The position numbers were made by a program, and so were the translations under genes. The notes beneath the pieces were generated by a model, which was given only the letters and a program-made list of their open reading frames with translations, made no database searches and was not told where the DNA came from. From the NCBI GenBank assembly GCA_032251455.1, contig JAVVEG010000004.1, positions 134,697 to 198,696 of the forward strand: DNA of 64,000 nucleotides, written 5' to 3'. This stretch comes from JAVVEG01 sp032251455 (GTDB taxonomy: Bacteria > Pseudomonadota > Gammaproteobacteria > Pseudomonadales > Pseudohongiellaceae). Positions 57,142 through 64,000 of the stretch are shown here, in pieces. Numbering within the stretch: position 1 is the first letter of the stretch; each line of letters opens with the position of its first letter.

Positions 57142-58005
57142 GAAACCCAGCGGCTGTACCAGCTTGCAGTCAAGCACAGCTGGCAGGTGGCCGAGAGTGT
57201 GAACTGGCAAGCCAAAGTTTGCTTCAGCCGCTCACCGCTTGCCCCCGAACTGCTGGTCTGGATCGGTTTTCCGGCCTTCGAAAAACTTCCGGCACCCGAA
57301 CGGAATCTATTGGCCTGGAAGCTGTTCATTTTCCTGCTCAGTGATATCTATCACGGCGAACTTGCTGCCCTGACCCTGGCCGCACAACTTGCCGCCACGG
57401 CGGAAAAAAGTGCGGAAAAGCTGAGTCTTGGCGCTCAGGTTTTTGAAGAGGCGCGCCATGTCGAATTCTTTCAGCTGTTGTTCGGCAAGCTCGACGCGCA
57501 GATCCAACCCGCCTCGCCTGCCCTGCAGCATCTGATCGATGAAGCAGTCGCCAGTGAATCCCGCATGGAAAAACTGCTGGTCTGCCAACTCATCATCGAG
57601 AACCTGGCCCTGGTCCGTTTTCAACAGTTGCTCGCCCATTCCCGCCTCGAACTGCTGCAACAGGGTCTGCGCAGAATTCTCCAGGACGAAGCCCGACACG
57701 TCAGCCTGGGGCCCTTGCTGATCAAACAACAATTACTCCGGGAACCCGATTCACCACGCCAGGATTATCCACGCTTTGTCTTCGATGCCGTGTATTCCCT
57801 CCGCAATGACTTCAGCGTCTGCCTGCAGATTGCGCGGCAGCATGACTGGGAAATTGTCGCGTTCCGTCGGCATCTGCGGTTGCATCTCCTGCAGCAGAAA
57901 AATATGGCATCACAGCTGCAGAAACGCTTGCAGCGTGCGCTGACGGCAGCAGGGCTGAAACCGGGCAGCACTGGACTGCACCATTGCATTGAACCAGTGA
58001 ACTGA
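57142..58005 (+). CDS. Ferritin-like diiron protein (5' truncated by gap)
   Basis: 287 codons are visible. Four helices carry an R2-like diiron ligand set: SDIYHGELAA (Glu), FEEARHVEFF (Glu and His), IIENLAL (Glu) and QDEARHVSLG (Glu and His). It would be a soluble oxygenase, desaturase or N-oxygenase. Its place just before a fatty acyl-AMP ligase (50 bases) suggests a tailoring step on an ACP-bound acyl chain, which is inference. The N-terminus is missing. Confidence 0.72.
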   Translation, partial: ETQRLYQLAVKHSWQVAESVNWQAKVCFSRSPLAPELLVWIGFPAFEKLPAPERNLLAWKLFIFLLSDIYHGELAALTLAAQLAATAEKSAEKLSLGAQVFEEARHVEFFQLLFGKLDAQIQPASPALQHLIDEAVASESRMEKLLVCQLIIENLALVRFQQLLAHSRLELLQQGLRRILQDEARHVSLGPLLIKQQLLREPDSPRQDYPRFVFDAVYSLRNDFSVCLQIARQHDWEIVAFRRHLRLHLLQQKNMASQLQKRLQRALTAAGLKPGSTGLHHCIEPVN

Positions 58006-58055
58006 ACCATAGCCTTAACAATAGATTCGCAGCAACAGCCGGAACCCAAAGCAGT

Positions 58056-59819
58056 ATGAATACTCTGATTGAACTCCTGGAACAGCAACAGCATGAATTT
58101 GCCGACAAACCGGTTTTTTGCTTTCTGGACAGACGTCTGCAACCGCAGCAAAGCATCAGTTTCCACGCACTTTTTCAACAGGCAGTGGCGCTGGCTGCCA
58201 GCCTGCAAGACCGGCTACCGGCCAGGGAACCGGTCTTGCTGGTATTGCCGCACGGTTACGCATTCATTCATTGTTTCCTGGCCTGCATTCTGGCCGATGT
58301 CATCCCGGCCTGCAGACCTCTGCCCAGGAAAGGTGAATGGCCGGTGCTGGACGAACTGCTGAAGAAACTGGAATTCCGATACGTCATCACCCTGGCCCGA
58401 TTCGGCAAGACTCTTGAACAGAATCTGAGCTCCACCGATGCCGTGCAGGTGCTGTTTTATGAACAACTGTATCCTGCCAATGCACAAGCGTCCTGTGAGC
58501 AACAGGCAACGCAGACCAAAAGCACACAGCCCTGGCAAAGACCAACTCCGCAAGCCAATGCCATCGCCTTTTTGCAGTTCAGTTCGGGCACAACCGGCCT
58601 GCCCAAGGGCATACAGATATCGCACCGAAATATCCTGGCCAATTCCGCCAGCATTCGCACGGCAATGGGCTTGACCCCCCGCGACATCACCTTGAGCTGG
58701 TTGCCTTTCCATCATGATATGGGTTTGATCGGCCATATCATTCAGTCTCTGTTCACCGGCATGAGCACTTACTTCATGGCGCCCGCCCATTTCATCGCCA
58801 GACCGCTGGACTGGCTGTCCGCCATGTCCACCTTCGCAGTTAGCGTCAGTGGCGCACCCAACTTCGGTTTGCAGCGGTGTCTGCAGGCACTTGCACAGAC
58901 CCGACCCGCTGTCGGCAGCATCGACCTCAGCTGTCTGCGTCTGCTCTACAGTGGTTCGGAATTGATCAACGCCAGCACCACTGCCGCTTTGCTGAGCGCC
59001 CTGCAGCCATATGGCCTGAAGCCTGAAAGTTTCTTCGCCTGTTATGGCCTGGCCGAGGCCACACTCTTTGTCTGTGGTCATCAGGGCTTGCGCACTCATG
59101 TGCAGGATCGGCAGGCTGGCACCTCTGTCTGTCTTGGCACCGAGGTGGCCAGCGCCGGAGTCAGAATCATGCACGAACACAGCCTGCGGGAGTGTGCAGA
59201 AGGCGACATTGGCGAGATCTGCATCAGTAACGACTCGGTGGCCGGGTATTATCCTGCGCCGCCATCATCGGCAAGACCCGATCTGCTCAGAACAGGAGAC
59301 CTGGGCTTCATCTATCGATCCGCCCTGTATTTCAGCGGACGCAAGCCTGGTCGTCTCAAGCTTCACGGCAGATTATTGCAGGCAGAACCCTTGGAATGCC
59401 TGCTGCTGAATCCCCATGCCCGTCCGGATATTCAGCGCCTGCTGTTGTTGCAGCCTGAACCCAGAACTGAAACCGGGACTGAAGCCCTGGCCGGCAATGA
59501 CTCGTCACAATTGATTCTTGTCGCCGAATTGTGTCGAAACCCACAACAGCAGGCAGCAGATCTGATTGCCAGCCTGGGTACGGATACCTGGCGCCTTATC
59601 GGATGCAGTCCGCAGCAAATAATCCTGCTTCCTGCCAACAGCCTGCCCCTGACCACCAGCGGCAAACCGATCCGTAGCCGTTGTCTGGCGCTGCATGAAA
59701 CTGGCGCCTGGCAGCAATACTGTCATCGACAGGCACCTGGCTTCATCTCCAGCAACGATGACAATACAGATAAAGACCGGCTTGAAGATTATTCAAGCGG
59801 CAAGGAAGGCCGCACATGA
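58056..59819 (+). CDS. Fatty acyl-AMP ligase (FAAL)
   Basis: 587 residues, the FAAL size. Motifs: FLQFSSGTTGLPKGIQISHR (ATP binding), SWLPFHHDMGLIGHI (characteristic of FAALs), SGAPNFG, YGLAEATLFVCG, LRTGDLGFIY and SGRKPGRLKLHGR. It activates a fatty acid as acyl-AMP for transfer to an acyl carrier protein, not to CoA. A matching ACP is encoded 1.1 kb downstream. The stop overlaps the next start (ATGA). Confidence 0.9.
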   Translation: MNTLIELLEQQQHEFADKPVFCFLDRRLQPQQSISFHALFQQAVALAASLQDRLPAREPVLLVLPHGYAFIHCFLACILADVIPACRPLPRKGEWPVLDELLKKLEFRYVITLARFGKTLEQNLSSTDAVQVLFYEQLYPANAQASCEQQATQTKSTQPWQRPTPQANAIAFLQFSSGTTGLPKGIQISHRNILANSASIRTAMGLTPRDITLSWLPFHHDMGLIGHIIQSLFTGMSTYFMAPAHFIARPLDWLSAMSTFAVSVSGAPNFGLQRCLQALAQTRPAVGSIDLSCLRLLYSGSELINASTTAALLSALQPYGLKPESFFACYGLAEATLFVCGHQGLRTHVQDRQAGTSVCLGTEVASAGVRIMHEHSLRECAEGDIGEICISNDSVAGYYPAPPSSARPDLLRTGDLGFIYRSALYFSGRKPGRLKLHGRLLQAEPLECLLLNPHARPDIQRLLLLQPEPRTETGTEALAGNDSSQLILVAELCRNPQQQAADLIASLGTDTWRLIGCSPQQIILLPANSLPLTTSGKPIRSRCLALHETGAWQQYCHRQAPGFISSNDDNTDKDRLEDYSSGKEGRT

Positions 59820-60814
59820 ATCACTTTCTTGCTGCGCTTCTGATGGACTGTAAAAAATCAGGCACAGCGTGCTGTCTTCATGCGCTGGACCGGTTGATGC
59901 AAAAAGTCTGGTTCGACCGCAGGCAGAACGAGAATGCCGTTCTGCTGCATCATCTGGCTAGGCTTGCCCTGCTGCTTGAATCATCCAGGCACGAGGATAG
60001 TTTGCAGAAAGCCAGGTGGCAGGAATATCTGGCCGAGTATCTCGCGGCCCGGCTGGCAGAACCGTTTTCCCATTGCCAAAACCTTTTGCGCCAACACGAG
60101 ATACTCACCTATCTGGCAGATAAACGCAGACACCTGACGCTTACAACGGAACAAGCCCGACAACTGGAGCAGCAGTTCCAGTGGGCACAGGAAGACGACT
60201 ATCGGCAGTACAGCATGAGCGATTGCCACTCGCGCATCCTCGCCGCCTATCACTTCGGTGATTACAGCAATGCTTATGCCCGCCTGGCCAGACACACGGT
60301 ACCTGGACGGCACCGCCTGATTGTGCGTCAACTGCAAAGCCACAACGAAAGTCGGCTATTGGACACGGCAGGCAGCGCGGGCAACACCCATTTCCTCGAC
60401 AGCCACCAAACCCGCCCCATCGAATTGGTGGCCAGACTCCGCCAGGGCAATACCACGGTCGTGCTGTTTTGCGATCTGCCCCCTGCTCAGGCAGAGACCA
60501 TCGAGATCGATCTGCTGGGCCAGCCCGCTCGTTTTCCGCGGGCACTGGCAGACATCGCCCTGCTGGCTGCCTGCCCAATACTGCCAGTCATCGCCTACCA
60601 TGACGGCAGTCGCCACCAGCTCCAGACCGGTCGGCTGATTCAGGCCAGAGCGGTTCATTCCGAATCCAGGGAAGCAGCTACTCGCCGGATAACACAGCGC
60701 CTTGTCTCCTTCTTTGAAAGACACTTTATCCGACACCCTGAACAATGGCGCTATCTGAACCTACTGCCCGCATATTACGACATTGCGGCCAGCCCTGACG
60801 TTCAACACGCCTAA
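59816..60814 (+). CDS. LpxL/HtrB-like acyltransferase
   Basis: 332 residues, translationally coupled to the FAAL gene. The central region resembles lipid A acyltransferases: AAYHFGDYSNA in the position of the HX4D/E block, GNTTVVLFCDLPPAQ, IEIDLLGQPARFPRALADIA, LPVIAYHDGSRHQL and a late HPEQWRYLN. HFGDY is a variant of HFGNWE, so catalytic details may differ. No N-terminal membrane anchor is evident. It likely moves the acyl chain from the cluster ACP onto the product. The first 120 residues are unrelated to known LpxL. Confidence 0.68.
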   Translation: MNHFLAALLMDCKKSGTACCLHALDRLMQKVWFDRRQNENAVLLHHLARLALLLESSRHEDSLQKARWQEYLAEYLAARLAEPFSHCQNLLRQHEILTYLADKRRHLTLTTEQARQLEQQFQWAQEDDYRQYSMSDCHSRILAAYHFGDYSNAYARLARHTVPGRHRLIVRQLQSHNESRLLDTAGSAGNTHFLDSHQTRPIELVARLRQGNTTVVLFCDLPPAQAETIEIDLLGQPARFPRALADIALLAACPILPVIAYHDGSRHQLQTGRLIQARAVHSESREAATRRITQRLVSFFERHFIRHPEQWRYLNLLPAYYDIAASPDVQHA

Positions 60815-60815
60815 C

Positions 60816-60875
60816 TCAAAGGAAAGTAGCCCCAAGGAAAATAGCCCAAAGGAAAGTAGCTCAAAGGAAAACAAG
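60816..60875 (+). repeat. Four 15-base tandem repeats upstream of ACP
   Basis: Four units in exact 15-base register: TCAAAGGAAAGTAGC, CCCAAGGAAAATAGC, CCAAAGGAAAGTAGC, TCAAAGGAAAACAAG. Each contains an AAGGA Shine-Dalgarno-like core, and the last leads into the true AAGGAGG site of the ACP gene. Confidence 0.9.
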
Positions 60876-60884
60876 GAGGTTTTC

Positions 60885-61136
60885 ATGGACACCCATATCA
60901 GCAAGCGCATCTGGCAATTTATCGAACTGGTTACCGACCGGAAGTTGCCCCCGGAGCAACAACGCAATGACCAATGCTTTGCCGCCCTGGGCATCGATTC
61001 CCTGAAACTGGTGCAACTGATTTTTGAAACCGAAACTGCATTCGAGATCGAAATTCCCGAACACCTGTTGTTCAACCTGGAAACGGTGGAGGAATTGATC
61101 CTGCTGGTCATGCACTACCGCAAGTCAGCCGCCTGA
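60885..61136 (+). CDS. Acyl carrier protein
   Basis: 83 residues from ATG 60885 (AAGGAGG upstream). The phosphopantetheine attachment motif is GIDSLKLVQLIFE with Ser near residue 39, between predicted helices I and II. It is acidic in helix II (FETETAFEIEIPE). It would carry the fatty acyl chain activated by the FAAL. A dedicated ACP inside a FAAL/exporter cluster is typical of lipidated secondary metabolites. Confidence 0.88.
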   Translation: MDTHISKRIWQFIELVTDRKLPPEQQRNDQCFAALGIDSLKLVQLIFETETAFEIEIPEHLLFNLETVEELILLVMHYRKSAA

Positions 61137-61172
61137 ACCAGCACCCTGGCAGCAACATCAGGGAGACCAGTA

Positions 61173-62426
61173 ATGGCAGAAACCAACTCTTTATTCCGGC
61201 AGGATGCCCTGCAGACCGGCTTCAGTCCGCAGGCGGGCAAACCGATGTTTCATCAACCCGTGCCCCTGTGGGTTTATACCAGTTTCATCCTGAGTGTCGT
61301 ACTGAGTCTGGTCTTGTTTGCCGGTTTGAACAACTTCAAGTCCAGCTTCGCTGTGCGCGGGGTGCTGTTGCCGGCCAGTGGCGTCATTTCGGTTTATCCA
61401 CCTGGCGCCGGCATTTATGAACAGGCAGGTTTTGCCGAGGGCGACACGGTGCAGGCCGGGGACACTGTCGCCTTCGTATTGGCCAATGTTGAGGGCGATA
61501 CCCGGCCAGGCAGCAACCGGGAACAGGTGCGCCAGGCTCATCTGCTCAAGCGGCACAGACAACTGCAGGAACAGCTCAATATCCATGTCCGCAAAGGGTT
61601 GGCCAGCCTGCAGCAGCTTCGGGAAAAAGAACACTTCCTGCGCAGCGAGATCGACCAGATCCAGGCCGAGTGGCAGGTCTATCAACAACGCCTGCAACTG
61701 AGCACACAGGAAACCACCGCCAGCCGCCAGTTGTTGCAGCAGAACCATCTTTCCGCAGCTGCCTACCGCCAGCAACTCGATCGTCACCTGAGCCTGCAGG
61801 AACACGGCCATGCAGTCTCTCGCAATCTGCAACTCAACAGGCAGCACCTTGCCGACAATCTTGCCCGGCAACAGCAACTGCCTGTGGAACATCGTCAAAC
61901 CAGTCTGGAGCTGGAAGCTGAACTCGCTGCCGTTGCCTATGAACTCGATGAGTTGGCTCTGCTGCAGAAACAAACCCTGCTGGCACCAGTCACCGGCATG
62001 CTCAGTTCTCTGCAGGTGGCTTCCGGGGAACGGGCCCACCCGGATATTCCTGCCTTCAACATAATTCCCCAGCATGAGCTGCTGGAGGCCAGGCTGTACC
62101 TGCCTGCGGGCGCTATCGGCTCGGTCACTGTCGGCCAGGAAGTCCTGCTTAATTTCGATGCCTTCGACTATCAGCAGTTCGGCTTGTTCGCCGCCAGCAT
62201 CACGGTCATTGCCGAAAGCAGTACAGACCCGCGCCGCAGTCCCTTGCCGGTGCCCGGCAACGAGGCCATGTTCCTGGTCAAGGCCCGGCTGCAGCAGCAA
62301 CAGGCCGGACCACAGCCCCAACACCGCTTCCGTCCCAGCATGCTGTTCTCGGCGGAAATAGTTCTCGCTGACAAGGCGCTGCTGCGCTACCTGCTCGACC
62401 CCCTGCTCCGTGTTCTCGAAAAGTGA
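61173..62426 (+). CDS. HlyD-family secretion adaptor
   Basis: 417 residues: a cytoplasmic N-terminus, one membrane span (VYTSFILSVVLSLVLFAGL), a lipoyl half-motif (SVYPPGAGIYEQAGFAEGDT), a long coiled coil near residues 115-265, the second lipoyl half (LAPVTGMLSSLQVASGERA) and a beta-barrel domain. It joins the C39 ABC exporter encoded 11 bases downstream to an outer membrane channel. This is the adaptor type used with double-glycine bacteriocin exporters. Confidence 0.88.
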   Translation: MAETNSLFRQDALQTGFSPQAGKPMFHQPVPLWVYTSFILSVVLSLVLFAGLNNFKSSFAVRGVLLPASGVISVYPPGAGIYEQAGFAEGDTVQAGDTVAFVLANVEGDTRPGSNREQVRQAHLLKRHRQLQEQLNIHVRKGLASLQQLREKEHFLRSEIDQIQAEWQVYQQRLQLSTQETTASRQLLQQNHLSAAAYRQQLDRHLSLQEHGHAVSRNLQLNRQHLADNLARQQQLPVEHRQTSLELEAELAAVAYELDELALLQKQTLLAPVTGMLSSLQVASGERAHPDIPAFNIIPQHELLEARLYLPAGAIGSVTVGQEVLLNFDAFDYQQFGLFAASITVIAESSTDPRRSPLPVPGNEAMFLVKARLQQQQAGPQPQHRFRPSMLFSAEIVLADKALLRYLLDPLLRVLEK

Positions 62427-62437
62427 AACTCTCTCCC

Positions 62438-64000
62438 ATGAAACTGATCCGCAAGAAACTCCCCGTCATGCTCCAGGCCGAAAAAGGTGAATGCGGCCTT
62501 GCCTGCGTCGCCATGATCGCCAGCTTCCACGGACTGAAATCCGACCTGAACACGCTGCGGCTGAACTTCCCGCTGGGCATCGGCGGTGCCACGCTGAACC
62601 GGATTCTGGACATTGCCCAGAAGCTCGAGCTGTCCGCCCGCGCCCTGCGCCTGGAACTGGAGGATCTTCGCCAGTTGACGCTGCCGGCCATCCTGCACTG
62701 GGACCTGAATCATTTTGTCGTACTCAAGAAGCTGACCCGCCGCTACGCCATCATTCACGACCCGGCGGTTGGAGTCAGAAAATATGCCCTGCCCGACATC
62801 AGTCGCAAATTCACCGGTATCGCGGTCGAGTTTCTGCCCGGCAAGAATTTCCCGGTTTCCCTGCCGGTTAAAATCAACAGGCTTGCGGAGCTGTTCCATA
62901 TCTCGACAGATTTCTGGGCCAATGTCATCCAGGTGCTGCTGCTCTCGGTGTTCATTCAGCTGATTGCGCTGATCACTCCGTTCTACGTGCAGATCACCAT
63001 TGACCAGGGGCTCACCCGCAACGACCCGGATCTGATCCTGGTCATCGCCATCGCGTTTCTGGTACTGGCCCTGATCAAGACCGTTCTCAGCTATCTGCGC
63101 GGCATCGTGTTGCTGTATTTCGGCAACCAGCTCGATTTCCAGATGGCCGGCAATGTCCTGCGTCATCTGATCCGCTTGCCAATCCGCTATTTCGAGAACC
63201 GGCACAGCGGCGAAATCGTTTCCCGTTTCGAATCCGTCAACCTGATTCGCCAACTGGTCACCAATGACATGCTAAGCGTGGTGGTGGATGGGCTGCTCTC
63301 CGTGAGCACCCTGATTGCCCTGTATCTGTACAGTCCCCTGCTGGCCAGTCTGTCCCTGTTGCTGATTGTCCTGTTCCTGCTGATTCGTCTGTTGTTGATG
63401 CAGGCCGAGCGCCTGTTGCGGCATGAAGTCATCGTTGCTGACGCCAACCAGAAATCTGTCTTTCTGGACATTATCCGCTCCATCAACACCACCCGTATTT
63501 ACGGGCTGGAACGCGCTCGGGCGGCCGACTGGCAGAATCATTATGTCGGCATGCTCAATGCCGGGGTGGACCTGGGTCGCCTGCAGAACCGGATCAATGC
63601 GCTGCAGATACTGATCTTTGGTATCGATCATGTGGTGACGCTGTATTTTGGCACCCGGCTGATCTACCAGGGCGAGCTGAGTATCGGCCAACTGATCGGC
63701 TTTGTGTTTCTGAAACAGCATTTCATCACTTCGCTGAACAGCATGATTCCAAAGCTGGTAGAGATACGTCTGGTGAAGTTGCAACTGGAACGTCTGGCTG
63801 ATATCACCTTTACTCCCAGGGAAACGGATCTGGAAACCAATACGCTGGTCCCTCGTGTGCAACACCTGGCACTTTCTGTACAGAAGCTGTATTACCGCTA
63901 CCCGGGTGCTTCGGCCAATACCCTGTCGGATCTGTCATTCGAGATCAATCCCGGCGAGTTCGTCGCCATTACCGGGCCTTCGGGTTGTGGCAAATCCACC
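62438..64000 (+). CDS. C39 peptidase ABC exporter (3' truncated)
   Basis: 521 codons run off the window end. The N-terminal C39 peptidase has its triad: Gln13/Cys19 (QAEKGECGLACVAMI), His92 (WDLNHFVVL) and Asp108 (IHDPAVG), so it is expected to be proteolytically active, cutting double-glycine leaders. The membrane domain of about six spans begins near residue 165. The ATPase starts with the Walker A GPSGCGKST at the last bases. It would process and export a leader-bearing peptide through the HlyD-type adaptor. Confidence 0.93.
   Translation, partial: MKLIRKKLPVMLQAEKGECGLACVAMIASFHGLKSDLNTLRLNFPLGIGGATLNRILDIAQKLELSARALRLELEDLRQLTLPAILHWDLNHFVVLKKLTRRYAIIHDPAVGVRKYALPDISRKFTGIAVEFLPGKNFPVSLPVKINRLAELFHISTDFWANVIQVLLLSVFIQLIALITPFYVQITIDQGLTRNDPDLILVIAIAFLVLALIKTVLSYLRGIVLLYFGNQLDFQMAGNVLRHLIRLPIRYFENRHSGEIVSRFESVNLIRQLVTNDMLSVVVDGLLSVSTLIALYLYSPLLASLSLLLIVLFLLIRLLLMQAERLLRHEVIVADANQKSVFLDIIRSINTTRIYGLERARAADWQNHYVGMLNAGVDLGRLQNRINALQILIFGIDHVVTLYFGTRLIYQGELSIGQLIGFVFLKQHFITSLNSMIPKLVEIRLVKLQLERLADITFTPRETDLETNTLVPRVQHLALSVQKLYYRYPGASANTLSDLSFEINPGEFVAITGPSGCGKST

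Noticed and set aside
57142..64000. Double-glycine precursor peptide gene inside the biosynthesis cluster
   Set aside because: The gaps between genes are at most 70 bases and no short frame with a leader was found, so no precursor is claimed in this window.

Overview
This window is one scaffold segment from a gammaproteobacterium of moderately high GC. The organism call rests on gene content: hemH, thiC, an AroF-type DAHP synthase, the cpdA-parE pair, parC and a FimX homologue, an arrangement recalling Pseudomonas and its marine relatives. The dedicated-sortase-type two-component pair, PQQ dehydrogenase and sulfide oxidation genes fit an aerobic aquatic lifestyle. No rRNA, tRNA or CRISPR array was seen. 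A run of 100 N (57042-57141) is a scaffold gap, so distances across it are unknown.

Layout. 1-8 kb is mostly housekeeping: a DUF2868/GTPase pair, a secreted SGNH hydrolase, hemH, thiC and aroF. 8-14 kb holds a glutathione transferase, a two-component system resembling the proteobacterial dedicated sortase regulators, a DUF2889 protein, and an RpoE/ChrR-type ECF sigma/anti-sigma pair with a matching promoter. 14-17 kb is cpdA-parE. parC lies about 34.6 kb further on (51.9 kb). Between them are an IS1111-type insertion sequence with a candidate guide-RNA region, an unusual pair (cysteine-peptidase-like protein plus ATP-grasp enzyme), YceI proteins with a PQQ dehydrogenase, acetoacetyl-CoA synthetase, an LPS-kinase-like/methyltransferase pair, a cytochrome c-copper monooxygenase-like fusion, an ABC-2 exporter, a periplasmic-sensing EAL protein, a tandem gene duplication, a fused trpE(G) with a recognisable attenuator, an M28 peptidase, a small defence-type island (XRE-ImmA, PIN-like, DUF5131, HsdM remnant), glycerate kinase, a BNR/MoaD-like pair, and a sulfide oxidation locus.

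The sulfide locus is the best resolved regulatory unit. A FisR-type sigma-54 activator with the expected cysteines is transcribed away from persulfide dioxygenase and sulfide:quinone oxidoreductase. A -24/-12 promoter and two paired dyads lie between them.

After parC come a YtjB/AhpA-like protein and a FimX-like protein cut by the gap. Beyond the gap is a biosynthesis/export cluster: diiron ferritin-like protein, fatty acyl-AMP ligase, LpxL-like acyltransferase, acyl carrier protein, HlyD-type adaptor and a C39 peptidase ABC exporter. The likely logic is fatty acid activation, loading on ACP, diiron tailoring, acyl transfer, and export of a leader-bearing peptide. No precursor peptide is visible before the window ends. 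This cluster and the ATP-grasp/cysteine-peptidase pair are the best candidates for undescribed biology.
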